Shown here one piece after another: positions 53,540 through 63,203 of a DNA stretch of 64,000 nt. Every line of letters starts with the position of its first letter. Within the stretch, counting starts at the first letter, position 1. Under the pieces are notes generated by a model. It had not been told where the DNA came from and did no database searches. It was given only the letters and a program-made list of their open reading frames with translations. The DNA is taken from positions 1 through 64,000 of the forward strand of contig CAZUXT010000011.1 in assembly GCA_964624145.1 (NCBI GenBank). The letters run 5' to 3'. The stretch is from WJMT01 sp964624145. Lineage in GTDB: Bacteria > Acidobacteriota > Aminicenantia > Aminicenantales > Aminicenantaceae. Position numbers and translations under genes: made by a program.

Positions 53540-54451
53540 ATGAAAAAGACAAAAGCTTTACTCATCACTGTATTGTTCATCGGACTGATGGCAGCCCCCG
53601 CATTTACGGCTGGATTCGAAAAAAAAGCAGAGAAAACTTTTGATGCGAAAAAAGAAGTCCGCATCAAACTGATACTGGGAGACTGCCGGCTTGAAAAAAG
53701 CTCTGACAGTAAGATCCATGTCCATCTTGTTTATGAATATGACCAGATGGAGAATTTTAAATTCCAGATGGTAGACAGAGGACGTTATATCAATCTGGAA
53801 GAAGACCTTAGTGGAAAAAACAATGACGGCTATTCCAGGTGGACAGTGGCTGTTCCTGACGATACGGAGGTCGAATTTAAAAGCGCCACCGGAAATTTTA
53901 AGATTCAGGGCTTAAGCATTGAAGTGGATGCCAGCACCGGTACAGGTGAGATCGATATTATCGATACAAAAGGAGAGATTGACGTCAGCACAGGTACAGG
54001 AGATGTCCTTTTGGAAAACTGCGCTGGCGATATCGAAGCCTCATCCGGAACCGGAAATGTTCGTATCAGAAACTGCGCTGGCGATATCGAAGCCTCATCC
54101 GGAACCGGAGATGTCCAGGCTTCTGGCATCACTCTTGAGTATGAAGGAGACTTCTCCTCGGGAACAGGCGAAGCTGAAGTAGAATTTCCAGATGGAAAAG
54201 ACTTTGAACTGACTGTCTCCTCAGGGACAGATGATGCTGTCCTGATGATGGAGGGCAAACCCATTAAGGGTTACTTTGAATTCAGATGTAATGCCCGACG
54301 TGGAAGGATCATATCTCCTCTTCCTTTTGATTCGGAAAAACAGGAAGGAGAGGGAGACGACATATACCTCATTAACTCCTTTACAAAAGACAGCGGCACT
54401 CCCAAAGTGTATATCAGAACCGGGACCGGCAGAGCCCAGCTGGTGAAGTGA
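53540..54451 (+). CDS. Exported DUF4097 beta-strand repeat protein (SSGTG repeats)
   Basis: A 303-residue protein with a signal peptide (residues 1-24) behind a strong AAAAGGAG site. From about residue 125 to 225 the chain carries 17-20-residue beta units with an S-T/S-G-T-G core. The role is unknown, as for its paralogue at 15280, which has TSGGS cores instead. One 18-codon unit has just been duplicated. It lies 99 bases after the AraC-type propeller regulator, on the same strand. Confidence 0.85.
   Translation: MKKTKALLITVLFIGLMAAPAFTAGFEKKAEKTFDAKKEVRIKLILGDCRLEKSSDSKIHVHLVYEYDQMENFKFQMVDRGRYINLEEDLSGKNNDGYSRWTVAVPDDTEVEFKSATGNFKIQGLSIEVDASTGTGEIDIIDTKGEIDVSTGTGDVLLENCAGDIEASSGTGNVRIRNCAGDIEASSGTGDVQASGITLEYEGDFSSGTGEAEVEFPDGKDFELTVSSGTDDAVLMMEGKPIKGYFEFRCNARRGRIISPLPFDSEKQEGEGDDIYLINSFTKDSGTPKVYIRTGTGRAQLVK
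54016..54109. repeat. Recent tandem duplication inside the DUF4097 gene
   Basis: 40 bases starting AAACTGCGCTGGCGATATCG at 54016 recur without change at 54070, a period of 54 bases (18 codons). The reading frame is kept, adding one beta-solenoid unit. Confidence 0.85.
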
Positions 54452-54505
54452 GATAATTAAAAAAGTGATATTTATAGAATAAAAATAATTATAGGGGACC
54501 TTAAT

Positions 54506-55933
54506 ATGAAAAGTCGAAAATGGACAGCTCATCTCTGCATGATAATCTTTATTTGGATATTTGTGCTGTATGCTTTTCACTCACGAGCTGAGGCGGTAGA
54601 GTCAGACAGGGACAAAGTCGTTACTTGGATAAAAGAAAATGTATTAGACATTAAATCTTTAGGTGCCTCCGATAATTTTGATGATTTGCATAAATTTGGG
54701 GAGATGGTCGGAGAAGCACGGATTGTCGCTCTTGGTGAAGCCACTCACAGTACCAGTGAATTCTTTACTATAAGGCATCGCTTGATTGAATACCTGGTCC
54801 TGGAGAAAGGATTTGATCTATTCGGTATTGAAGGCAGTTGGCCACAGGCGGAACACATCAATAAATATATATTAACAGGAGAGGGCGATCCTAATCAGCT
54901 TTTATCAAACCTTCATTTCTGGTGGACAAACACAGAAGAGATGCTTGATATTATCAAGTGGATGCGTGAATACAATAAAAAAGCTGATTCTTCGGCAAAG
55001 ATTAGATTCTACGGATTGGATTTTCAATATCATTATGCTGCAATGGATAATGTTATCAATTATTTGAAGCGGGTAGATAAAGCAGCTGTAGATAAAGTAA
55101 AGGCGCTTTTCATGCCATATCTTATGTTCTCCGGGAAAGTTTCAGGGGACGGATGGAATTTCCGGGCAGAAAGAAGGTACTGGGCAGTAACCAATTATTG
55201 GTATTTATCTCAGGACGAAAAAAAATTCTGCAGGGAAAAGTTGCAGGCTGTCTATGATTTTTTCGTGAAGAACAGGACCAAATATGAAAGGATTGATTCT
55301 CGTGAAGGCTTTGCACATGCACTGCAAAACGTTAGAACTATACTCCAGGCCGAAGAGAGATACACAAATGTAAGACCTGGCCGCGGACACGGTCATTATC
55401 GCGATCTTTTTATGGCCGAGAACGCAAAATGGGTCTTAGATTTCTATGGTAGCGATTCCAAGATGATTCTGTGGTCTCATAATTATCATATTTCAGATAG
55501 CGAGGAAACATTAGGGGGGTACTTACGAAAAGAATACGGAAATGATTTACTCATTGTTGGCCTTACCTGTTATTCTGGGGCTTTCAATGTGACTATGCCT
55601 ACGGATGCTCCTGATGCAGATTTTGGCCGCACAAGACCCATGCCGTGTGAACTGGCAGTGCCAACTCCCGGTAGCTTTGAAGATATTTTGCACAGTACCG
55701 GGCTTTCGCAGTTTTATATGGATTTGCGTCCTTTGAGGAACGGAAACCATTCAGAAGTGTCGGATTTCTTCAAACAAGAAATTAGTGCCTTAGGTCTCGG
55801 GACTGCATATGATCCCAAAACCGGATTTGCCTTTGATAACGTTCATATTCCTGAGATATATGATTTAATGATGTTTATAGACAAAGCGAAACCGGCAAAA
55901 TTGCTTCCGCTGCTTCCTATTCCTAAGAAGTGA
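54506..55933 (+). CDS. Exported erythromycin-esterase-like protein
   Basis: A 475-residue protein with a signal peptide (residues 8-30). The esterase superfamily signature is clear: VALGEATHSTSEFFTIRHRLIEYL near residue 72 (not all in one conserved block), FGIEGSWPQAE near 115, and the late SHNYHISDSEETLGGYL near 325 with conserved histidines. Cytoplasmic EreA/EreB hydrolyse the macrolide lactone, but most exported homologues, also called succinoglycan-biosynthesis-like, have unknown substrates. Its export argues against a simple resistance role. GGGGAC precedes the ATG. It is 63 bases upstream of a serine hydrolase. Confidence 0.88.
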   Translation: MKSRKWTAHLCMIIFIWIFVLYAFHSRAEAVESDRDKVVTWIKENVLDIKSLGASDNFDDLHKFGEMVGEARIVALGEATHSTSEFFTIRHRLIEYLVLEKGFDLFGIEGSWPQAEHINKYILTGEGDPNQLLSNLHFWWTNTEEMLDIIKWMREYNKKADSSAKIRFYGLDFQYHYAAMDNVINYLKRVDKAAVDKVKALFMPYLMFSGKVSGDGWNFRAERRYWAVTNYWYLSQDEKKFCREKLQAVYDFFVKNRTKYERIDSREGFAHALQNVRTILQAEERYTNVRPGRGHGHYRDLFMAENAKWVLDFYGSDSKMILWSHNYHISDSEETLGGYLRKEYGNDLLIVGLTCYSGAFNVTMPTDAPDADFGRTRPMPCELAVPTPGSFEDILHSTGLSQFYMDLRPLRNGNHSEVSDFFKQEISALGLGTAYDPKTGFAFDNVHIPEIYDLMMFIDKAKPAKLLPLLPIPKK

Positions 55934-55996
55934 GAAGGATTTTCCCTTAAAAAGAGGTTCATTATTCCGCATATTTAAACAAAAGGAGTTTCTATC

Positions 55997-57916
55997 ATGA
56001 AAAGGAAAACAGTCTTGATTCTCTGTCTACTATCCTATCTTATCATTATTCCACAATTCTCTTTCGCTCGTCATCAATCAATTGAGAGCAGCGTTTCAAA
56101 TTCTTCTCAGATTGCGAATCCAGGTTCGGATGATCCCCTGGGATTGGAATTGTACCTGGATGAATTTATAAACAGAAAAATGGGAGAATATCACATCCCC
56201 GGTTTGGTTTTTGTGATGGTTAAAGACGGCGAAATTTTTCTGAGCAAAGGATACGGTTATGCTGATCTGGAGAAGAAAATTCCGGTGAAACCTGGGGAGA
56301 CAGTATTCAGGGCTGGTTCGGTCTCGAAATTATTCACGGCCACTGCTGTGATGCAGCTCTATGAACAGGAAAAACTGGATTTGAACAGGGATGTTAATGA
56401 GTATCTTGAACGTTTCAAACTGGATGAAAATTATCCTGAACCGGTGACCGCACATGATCTGCTCACCCATACAGCCGGTTTTCGAGGATGGGCCATAGGG
56501 ATATACACTCGTAATGAATCCGAAAGAAAACCCCTGGGGGATTTCCTTGCCGCAAATATGACGCCGCGGTCCTTGCCTCCTTCTTGTGTCATCAGCTACT
56601 CAAACCACGGTTACTATCTCGCCGGCCACCTGGTTGAGGTGATCTCCGGTCTCTCTTTTGACCAATATGTAAGAGAAAATATCCTGCGTCCGCTGGGAAT
56701 GGAGAAAAGCAGTTTTGTGATGCTGGATCAGCTTGAGCCCAATATGGCCAAAGGATATTCCTACTCAAATGGAAATTACCGGGTTGTTCCAACTGGGTAT
56801 CCGATACCCAGGCCCTCCCCAGCCGGTTCTTTGTTGGCCTCCGCAGAAGATATAGCCAGCTTTATGATCGCTCATTTGCAGGGAGGAGCTTATAAGGATC
56901 AGCGGATCCTGGAGGAGAATACCTGCCGGGAGATGCAGAAACAGCAGTTTGTCAATGATCCCCGGCTGCCGGGCATCGGCTGCGGATTCTACGAGTATGA
57001 GGACTACAGTCAGCGGGCTATAATGCATGATGGCGATGTGTCAGGTTTTTCCAGCCGTTTGTTTCTTTTACCCGAACACGATCTTGGCTTTTTTGTCTGT
57101 GACAATGCCGGCAATTCAATACTGCGTATGGAACTGACGGATCACCTGATGAGCCGTTATTTTACAAGGCCTGAAAGCCCGCGGCTTAAGGAGACAGCCA
57201 AAGACAACAAATCTTTTGACAAAAGGCTGGCCGGGAGTTATCGATCTACCCGTATCGGACTGGATTCCTTTGACAAACTGTCCTACACCGGAGCTGTGTG
57301 GGAGATTACCGAAGAAACAGTTAAATCCTGGATAGAAGTGGAGCCGGGATTGTTTCATATACCAGGCAGCTCCTTACGGATTGCTTTTGGTGAAGACGAA
57401 AGAAGCCATATCAAATATCTCTATATGGATGCCCAGCAGATGCCCATATCATATGAAAAGCTGGCCTGGCATGAGAATTACCTGCGGTTTCCCATGATAT
57501 GGTTCAGTTTTTTTGCGGTTTGTTTCCTCTGGATCGGTGCGGCAAATCCCATAGTTAAGAGAATCCGTGCCAGGCGAAAAGAAACTATAAAAACATCGCG
57601 ACCTATCAGGCTTACAAAATCACTGGCGGTCATCATCAGTGATATCTATCTTGTTTTTATTCTGGGATTTACGCCTGCCTTCATTCTGAATGAAGAACAG
57701 ATCGCTTATGGTGTTCCCTGGGTAATCAGGGTTTTGCTGGTCCTGCCGATTCTCAATCTTGTTCTGACTGCAATTTTTATCATTCTTTTCGTAAAAAGCT
57801 GGAAAGATAAATACTGGGATTTGAAAAAACATTTATCCTACACCCTGATAATCCTGCTTTTTATTGGGATCGTTTTCTACTTGAGTTACTGGAATCTGCT
57901 TGGTTTTCAGTATTAG
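55997..57916 (+). CDS. Beta-lactamase-class-C-like serine hydrolase with C-terminal membrane helices
   Basis: A 639-residue protein with a signal peptide (residues 5-25) behind AAAAGGAG. The penicillin-binding/class C domain shows the catalytic S-x-x-K in RAGSVSKLFTATAVMQL near residue 110, Y-S-N in SYSNHGYYLAG near 205, and the HDGDVSGF segment near 345 in place of KTG. After a linker domain, three membrane helices at about 500-635 anchor the C-terminus. Relatives include D-aminopeptidases, esterases and FmtA-like proteins. The exact substrate is unknown. It is co-directional with the erythromycin-esterase-like gene. Confidence 0.88.
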   Translation: MKRKTVLILCLLSYLIIIPQFSFARHQSIESSVSNSSQIANPGSDDPLGLELYLDEFINRKMGEYHIPGLVFVMVKDGEIFLSKGYGYADLEKKIPVKPGETVFRAGSVSKLFTATAVMQLYEQEKLDLNRDVNEYLERFKLDENYPEPVTAHDLLTHTAGFRGWAIGIYTRNESERKPLGDFLAANMTPRSLPPSCVISYSNHGYYLAGHLVEVISGLSFDQYVRENILRPLGMEKSSFVMLDQLEPNMAKGYSYSNGNYRVVPTGYPIPRPSPAGSLLASAEDIASFMIAHLQGGAYKDQRILEENTCREMQKQQFVNDPRLPGIGCGFYEYEDYSQRAIMHDGDVSGFSSRLFLLPEHDLGFFVCDNAGNSILRMELTDHLMSRYFTRPESPRLKETAKDNKSFDKRLAGSYRSTRIGLDSFDKLSYTGAVWEITEETVKSWIEVEPGLFHIPGSSLRIAFGEDERSHIKYLYMDAQQMPISYEKLAWHENYLRFPMIWFSFFAVCFLWIGAANPIVKRIRARRKETIKTSRPIRLTKSLAVIISDIYLVFILGFTPAFILNEEQIAYGVPWVIRVLLVLPILNLVLTAIFIILFVKSWKDKYWDLKKHLSYTLIILLFIGIVFYLSYWNLLGFQY

Positions 57917-58045
57917 AAGTGCCATTCATTCTTTCCCGTTTGTTTGATATTATTTGGTTTTAATATCTTGAACAGACATCTTATGGATTGATACCAAAGT
58001 CATCGAAGTACTCAAACCAAATAAACATAAATGAAAGAGGAAAAA

Positions 58046-59023
58046 ATGAGAAAACGCATTTGTATCATTAGTGTGATGCTGGTCGCAGCAGCAAGCATTA
58101 TTGCTCAACAAAATGGTTCCTCTGTTCACATCGGCTCCTACCTCGGCCAGAAGCCGCCAGGAAAGACTGCGAAAATATTCGCACCTAAAATCATATCAAC
58201 AGGGATGAGTGAATCTTCGATCGCAGTCTCTCCTGATGGCAATGAGATATTTTATACCATCCATGCCGAAAACAGCGAAACGATTGTAACTACCAGGCTG
58301 GAAAATGGCTGCTGGACCACTCCTGAAGTAGCTCCCTTCTCCGGTAGGTATCTGGACGGTTTCCCATCCATGCATCCCGATGGCTCTAAATTATATTTTC
58401 ATTCCTATCGTCCCCTTGAAGAAGGCTCACAAATTGCTGATGTCGTTAACATCTGGTTTGTTGAGAAAAAAGATGACCAATGGGGTGAGCCCGAACCGAT
58501 AGGTCCGCCCATTAATGGAAATGGATTTGTTTGCTGCCCTTCGGTCACAAAAAACGGAACATTGTATTATTCCAAAAAAACCAAAGACGGGGGTGAAAAA
58601 ATTTACCGCTCCAGGTTTGTAAATGGAAAATATATGGAACCAGAAGCACTTCCTCAGTCTGTAAACAGAGAAAAAGAACAATTTCATGCGGTCATTTCAC
58701 CGGATGAAAGTTATCTGATCATGCCTTATGAAGATTATTATGTTTCCTTTAGAGATGAAAATGATCACTGGAGTGATTTAATCAAGCTTGGGGATACGGT
58801 TAACAAATATAAGACAGGAGGTTGTCCGTCAATATCTTCTGATGGAAAATATTTTTTCTTTGCCGCATACCCCCACATACCATGGAACAAATTCTTTGAT
58901 AATCGGCATACATACAAAGATCTTCAGAAAATTACACTGCAGCATCCCGCTTCTCAACGAACTGATATCTTCTGGGTGGATGCGAAGGTTATCGAAGAAC
59001 TAAAACCAAAGAAATTGAAATAA
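58046..59023 (+). CDS. Exported PD40 propeller, YLGQKPPG family, member 1
   Basis: I chose ATG 58046, with GAGGAAAAA directly upstream; ATG 58031 is in frame. The 325 residues start with a signal peptide ending IIAQQ. The shared motif SYLGQKPPGKTAKIFAPKII follows at about residue 30. Then come PD40 beta-propeller blades with SPDGNEIFYT, HPDGSKLYFH, SPDESYLIMP and SSDGKYFFF. The chain ends WVDAKVIEELKPKKLK, also shared with the paralogues. It is the first of four related genes within 5 kb. No catalytic motif is seen. Confidence 0.86.
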   Translation: MRKRICIISVMLVAAASIIAQQNGSSVHIGSYLGQKPPGKTAKIFAPKIISTGMSESSIAVSPDGNEIFYTIHAENSETIVTTRLENGCWTTPEVAPFSGRYLDGFPSMHPDGSKLYFHSYRPLEEGSQIADVVNIWFVEKKDDQWGEPEPIGPPINGNGFVCCPSVTKNGTLYYSKKTKDGGEKIYRSRFVNGKYMEPEALPQSVNREKEQFHAVISPDESYLIMPYEDYYVSFRDENDHWSDLIKLGDTVNKYKTGGCPSISSDGKYFFFAAYPHIPWNKFFDNRHTYKDLQKITLQHPASQRTDIFWVDAKVIEELKPKKLK

Positions 59024-59185
59024 CTGAAAAATCAAACCGAACACACTCAAATTATTTGATTTTGATATTAATGCTGAATTTTCGTATTCTCTGGAATTGC
59101 TCCAATGATTAGCTAATGGTGAGAAATAAAATTTCCAGCCAAATAATTTCTTAGTTCACAATTAACTTTTGAAAAGGATGCAACC

Positions 59186-59623
59186 ATGAAAATGCGATTG
59201 TTAATACTGGGTTTAGTTCTTGTATATTTTTTGGGGTGTGCCTCTAATCATGAAGTTGAGCCACCGGGACCCATTGCCAGATTTGGCAGCGCTCCGACGA
59301 TCGACGGAGTGTTCGAGGAAGGGGAGTGGGATGATGCGGAAGTCGTCCAAGAGGGTGAATACCAACGATTCAGGATCAAGCACGACGGCAAAAATCTGTA
59401 TTTCGCGCTTGTCGGTGGCGGAGGGGACCTCTGGTTTAACAAAGATAAAGGCCTGCGTATTCTGCATTCCTCGTCTCAGTTAGGATCTGCAGAATACATC
59501 AAGTCGGACAGTTCGGTTCAATCCCTTAGTAAGCCGTTCGACTATAGATTATGGGGTCTGCAAAACCGATCAGCGGCTGAGATCCAGGAAGAATTGGCTG
59601 GTTACCTGGCCGAGAACGGCTAG
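59186..59623 (+). CDS. Short lipoprotein-like CBM9/DOMON-type protein, possibly truncated
   Basis: A 145-residue protein behind AAGGA. The signal sequence ends YFLGC, a probable lipoprotein cysteine. The phrase PTIDGVFEEGEWDDAE near residue 38 is the classic opening of CBM9-like carbohydrate-binding domains, and LYFALVGGGGDLWFNKD fits the following strands. The domain is normally longer. After the TAG at 59621 another frame continues for about 20 codons (ASRGAIWIDLENRSKAKQ), so a frameshift may have shortened it. It sits inside the PD40 cluster. Confidence 0.65.
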   Translation: MKMRLLILGLVLVYFLGCASNHEVEPPGPIARFGSAPTIDGVFEEGEWDDAEVVQEGEYQRFRIKHDGKNLYFALVGGGGDLWFNKDKGLRILHSSSQLGSAEYIKSDSSVQSLSKPFDYRLWGLQNRSAAEIQEELAGYLAENG

Positions 59624-59749
59624 CCGGGGCGCTATCTGGATTGATCTTGAGAATCGATCTAAGGCGAAACAATAGCGAGCTGTATAGAATTCTAGGTTCC
59701 CACTCTAAAGGTACTGGGAATTTGGATTTCTGGGTAAAGGATGTGAATC

Positions 59750-60688
59750 ATGAACACAAAACCATTTTTTGTTCTATTAATGTTATTCATCTTTTCAATG
59801 GGAAGTTTGAGTGACCAGTTGAAATCGGATGATTTCCCTGTTCTCAAAGGCCCTTACCTGGGACAGAAGCCGCCGGGAATGAAACCTGAAATTTTTGCCC
59901 CGGGGGTCATATCCACCAAAGACAGATATGAACTAAATTCGGAATTCTCTCCCAAAGGGGACGAGTTTTATTTCGAACTTTCAACGACCACACCGGAGCA
60001 GAAGAAAAAGGGCATCTTTTTTTATGTCATTATGGTCAGTAAGCTCATTAACGGTGTCTGGACAAAACCCGAAATGGTCCCCTTTTCCGGAAAGTATGCT
60101 ACGATGGATTTTTGTTTTTCTCCTGATGGAAACCGGCTTTATTTCACTTCGGACCGGCCAAATGAATTTGAGTCAACCCCAAAAAACAATATCTGGTATG
60201 TGGAACGAAGAAGAGGCGGCTGGTCAGAACCCATATTCTTGGGGCCGCCTATTTATAAACCCAAAGTCAGGCAGGGACAGCACACCCTGGCCGCAAACGG
60301 AACACTCTATTTTCGGTCGGGTGATGATCTTTTTTGCTCAAAGTATATCAACGGTGACTTTACCGAATCTGTCATTTTGCCTCCGGAAATAAACAGTCCG
60401 TATCCGGAATCAAAACCCTATATAGCCCCAGATGAAAGCTTCCTTCTTTTTGTCCGCTATGACATGCCTGTGTCCATAGACGGAGGCAGAGGGCTTTATA
60501 TTAGTTTCAAAAAAAAGGATGGAAGCTGGACAACGGCCAAAAACACGAATATTCAGGGAAGTCTTCCCAAATTTTCCCCGGACGGAAAGTATTTCTTTTT
60601 TTCGCATGGAGGCGATATTTACTGGGCGGATGCGAAAATCATAGTAGAATTAAAACAAAAAGAACTGAAAAAAAGGAAAGAAAAATGA
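59750..60688 (+). CDS. Exported PD40 propeller, YLGQKPPG family, member 2
   Basis: A 312-residue protein with a signal peptide (residues 4-20) behind AAGGATG. The motif PYLGQKPPGMKPEIFAPGVI is at about residue 37. Propeller blades include SPKGDEFYFE, SPDGNRLYFTSDRP, APDESFLLFV and SPDGKYFFFSHGGDIYWADA. The end, AKIIVELKQKELKKRKEK, matches the tails of the paralogues but is more basic. It overlaps the next gene by 4 bases (ATGA), so the two are co-translated. Function is unknown; binding of a cell-surface or sugar ligand is plausible for this fold. Confidence 0.86.
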   Translation: MNTKPFFVLLMLFIFSMGSLSDQLKSDDFPVLKGPYLGQKPPGMKPEIFAPGVISTKDRYELNSEFSPKGDEFYFELSTTTPEQKKKGIFFYVIMVSKLINGVWTKPEMVPFSGKYATMDFCFSPDGNRLYFTSDRPNEFESTPKNNIWYVERRRGGWSEPIFLGPPIYKPKVRQGQHTLAANGTLYFRSGDDLFCSKYINGDFTESVILPPEINSPYPESKPYIAPDESFLLFVRYDMPVSIDGGRGLYISFKKKDGSWTTAKNTNIQGSLPKFSPDGKYFFFSHGGDIYWADAKIIVELKQKELKKRKEK

Positions 60689-61590
60689 AAAAACCAATTT
60701 GTATCATCAGTGTTGTGATTGTTTCTTTAACAATCATTTTCGCTCAACAAAAAGACTTCCCCCAACTCACCGGTCCCTACCTCGGCCAGAAGCCGCCTGG
60801 AGAAAAACCCGTTATATTTGCTCCCGGGATTATATCCGTAGATGAGAATTTTGAGCACAGCGCCGCTGTTTTCTCTCCGGACGGAAAGGAAGTCTTCTGG
60901 TGCACAAACGTCAATGGAAATACAGATAAAAGGGTGGCAGGCAACCTCCGCTTGTATACCATGAAAATGGTGAATGGGCGGTGGACCGCTCCCCGGCCGG
61001 CTCCTTTTGTCAAAAACATCGTCGCTGAACGCCCGGTTTTCTCACCGGATGGAAACAAGCTCTACATCGAGTTCGGCAGCGATCCCTATCATGAAAGCGA
61101 TACTGATATCTACGTGGTCGAACGAACGAATGAAGGCTGGTCCGACCCGAAGCCGGTATCGCCGCTGATCAATTCACCGGCTATGGAGCGGCTGCATTGT
61201 GTTACAGCGGACGGCTCTCTTTATTTTTCCAGGGATCCTTTTACGACTCGTGAAGAGATATTCGTATCCCACTGGGTGAACGGTGATTTCACCGAACCGG
61301 AAAAATTGGGAAAAAGCTACAATTCCGATGAATATGAAGCGGCGATCTTAATATCACCGGATGAAGACTATATGCTGATTTCTCATTGCGATACCAAGCA
61401 CAGGGAAGTAAAATTCAGCATCAGCTTTAAAAAAACAGTTGATTCCTGGTCCGATAGAATTGAACTCCCGTTTTACTGCGGAGGTTTCTTTGCTCTTTCG
61501 CCTGACGGGAAATATCTTTTCTTTATGAATGAAGGGATTTGGTGGGTCAGCACATCGTTTATTGATGAACTAGAAGAAAAAAATTTATAA
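60685..61590 (+). CDS. Exported PD40 propeller, YLGQKPPG family, member 3
   Basis: A 301-residue protein with a signal peptide ending IIFAQQ. The shared PYLGQKPPGEKPVIFAPGII is at about residue 31, then blades with SPDGKEVFWC, SPDGNKLYIE, SPDEDYMLIS and SPDGKYLFFMNEG. The end WWVSTSFIDELEEK is a shortened version of the family tail. Its start overlaps the stop of member 2. Its N-terminus (MKKPICIISVVIVSLT) is close to that of member 1 (MRKRICIISVMLVAAA), which suggests tandem duplication. Confidence 0.86.
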   Translation: MKKPICIISVVIVSLTIIFAQQKDFPQLTGPYLGQKPPGEKPVIFAPGIISVDENFEHSAAVFSPDGKEVFWCTNVNGNTDKRVAGNLRLYTMKMVNGRWTAPRPAPFVKNIVAERPVFSPDGNKLYIEFGSDPYHESDTDIYVVERTNEGWSDPKPVSPLINSPAMERLHCVTADGSLYFSRDPFTTREEIFVSHWVNGDFTEPEKLGKSYNSDEYEAAILISPDEDYMLISHCDTKHREVKFSISFKKTVDSWSDRIELPFYCGGFFALSPDGKYLFFMNEGIWWVSTSFIDELEEKNL

Positions 61591-61609
61591 TAAAAACAGA
61601 GGATTCAAA

Positions 61610-63157
61610 ATGAAAATATCAAGATTTATTTTCTGCTGTTTGATTATTCTATCAATAAACAATGCTTTTTCCCAGGAAATATTCCCGGCAGTGATGCATG
61701 GAGATCTCGACAGAGTAAAAATATTGATTGAGGAGCATCCGGAATGGGCAAACGCGACGTCCTGGGGAGGCTGGACGCCTCTGCATAGGGCCTCACAATT
61801 CGGGCATGGTGATATCGTCGGCTTTCTGATTTTAAAAGGGAGCCATTTAGAAGCGAAAACAGACTTGGGCATGACGCCGTTGTATGCTGCCATCATGGGG
61901 CAGAAATCAGAAGTTGTCAAGCAGCTGATTAACAAGGGGGCTGATGTTTTTGCCGTAAGGAACGAAGGTGAAACCATGCTGCACATTGCGGCGGCTATGG
62001 GACAGAAGGATATTGTCGAATTGCTGATTTCAAAAGGATTGGAAGTCGATGTGACAAGAAGATACGGAATAACACCATTGCACCTGGCCTCGGTTTTCGG
62101 ACATAAAACCACTGTGGAAGCGCTCATATCGAACGGGGCGGACATCGATCGGAAAAATGACAACGGCAGCACAGCGCTTCATCTGGCATCTGCTGCAGGG
62201 GAGACACAAACGGTTGCCTTGCTTAAGGAAAAAGGCGTGTCGGACGCTCCTGAAGAATACGTGAAAATCACCGGTGATTACTTGGGTCAGAAAAAACCGG
62301 GTTCAACACCGGAGCTTTTTGCTCCCGGCATACTCTTGAATACGCACCGGCCGCATGGCAGTATCGCTTTTTCACCAGACGGGAAAGAAATCTATTGGGC
62401 TGCAGCTTTGGATTTTGGTGCCTTTCAAAAGATATGGATGATGCGTCGGCATAACGGTCAATGGAGTCCGCCTAAAGTTGTTCTTTTTACCGATCCGTAT
62501 ACATACGGTGGACCTGCGGTTTCACCGGATGGTGAACGATTCTTTTTTGATGTTCTCAAATCTGCAGGCCCAAATGGCCAAAAAACGGATCATGATATAT
62601 GGTTTCAAGAAAAGAATGCGCATGGTTTGGGTGATGTGATCAAGCCGGGACCTCCGCTGAATTCAGACAAGTCCGCTCTTGGCCCGTCCGTCAGCCGAAG
62701 CGGAACGGTTTATTTTTACAGTTTTGACATAGAGGGAGGTTTCGGTTCAGTCGATATTTATCGTTCCAGGCTCACCAGGGACGGATATGAAAAACCTGAA
62801 AATCTCGGTGATTCCATCAATACCGAATTCATGGACACTCTGCCCTATATTGCCCCGGATGAAAGTTATTTACTCTTTTCCTCCATGCGCCCTGATGGTT
62901 ACGGCGATTTTGATTTGTATGTGAGTTATAAAAAGGAAGATGGGACCTGGACAAAAGCTAAGAATATGTGCGATACAATCAATACACCAGCCAGGGAGTC
63001 TTCGTCGATTGTTTCTCCGGATGGAAAATATTTGTTTTTTATGAGCCGACGAAACGGGATTGGAGAATTTTTCTGGGTGGATGCGAAGATCCTCGAAGAA
63101 TTAAAGCCAAAAGAAATAAATTCGATTTCTTCTAATAGAAAGATGATCATGAGGTGA
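61610..63157 (+). CDS. Ankyrin repeats fused to a YLGQKPPG-type PD40 propeller, exported
   Basis: A 515-residue protein with a signal peptide (residues 1-21). Residues about 25-205 hold six ankyrin repeats (GWTPLHRASQFGHGDIVGFL, GMTPLYAAIMGQKSEVVKQL, GITPLHLASVFGHKTTVEAL). Then DYLGQKKPGSTPELFAPGIL near 222 begins a PD40 propeller like the three preceding genes (SPDGKEIYW, SPDGERFFF, APDESYLLFSSMRPDG, SPDGKYLFFMSRRNG). It ends FWVDAKILEELKPKEI, the family tail. The fusion joins the two protein types that are neighbours here. AGAGGA precedes the ATG. Confidence 0.88.
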   Translation: MKISRFIFCCLIILSINNAFSQEIFPAVMHGDLDRVKILIEEHPEWANATSWGGWTPLHRASQFGHGDIVGFLILKGSHLEAKTDLGMTPLYAAIMGQKSEVVKQLINKGADVFAVRNEGETMLHIAAAMGQKDIVELLISKGLEVDVTRRYGITPLHLASVFGHKTTVEALISNGADIDRKNDNGSTALHLASAAGETQTVALLKEKGVSDAPEEYVKITGDYLGQKKPGSTPELFAPGILLNTHRPHGSIAFSPDGKEIYWAAALDFGAFQKIWMMRRHNGQWSPPKVVLFTDPYTYGGPAVSPDGERFFFDVLKSAGPNGQKTDHDIWFQEKNAHGLGDVIKPGPPLNSDKSALGPSVSRSGTVYFYSFDIEGGFGSVDIYRSRLTRDGYEKPENLGDSINTEFMDTLPYIAPDESYLLFSSMRPDGYGDFDLYVSYKKEDGTWTKAKNMCDTINTPARESSSIVSPDGKYLFFMSRRNGIGEFFWVDAKILEELKPKEINSISSNRKMIMR

Positions 63158-63203
63158 AAAACGGCGGATACTGGATCTGCCTGCGTAAAAAGGAGACATA
63201 AAA

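Noticed and set aside
53905..54264. Minus-strand open frame rich in S-P-V-P-D-E repeats inside the second DUF4097 gene
   Set aside because: It is the antisense reading of the SSGTG repeats and has no translation signals.
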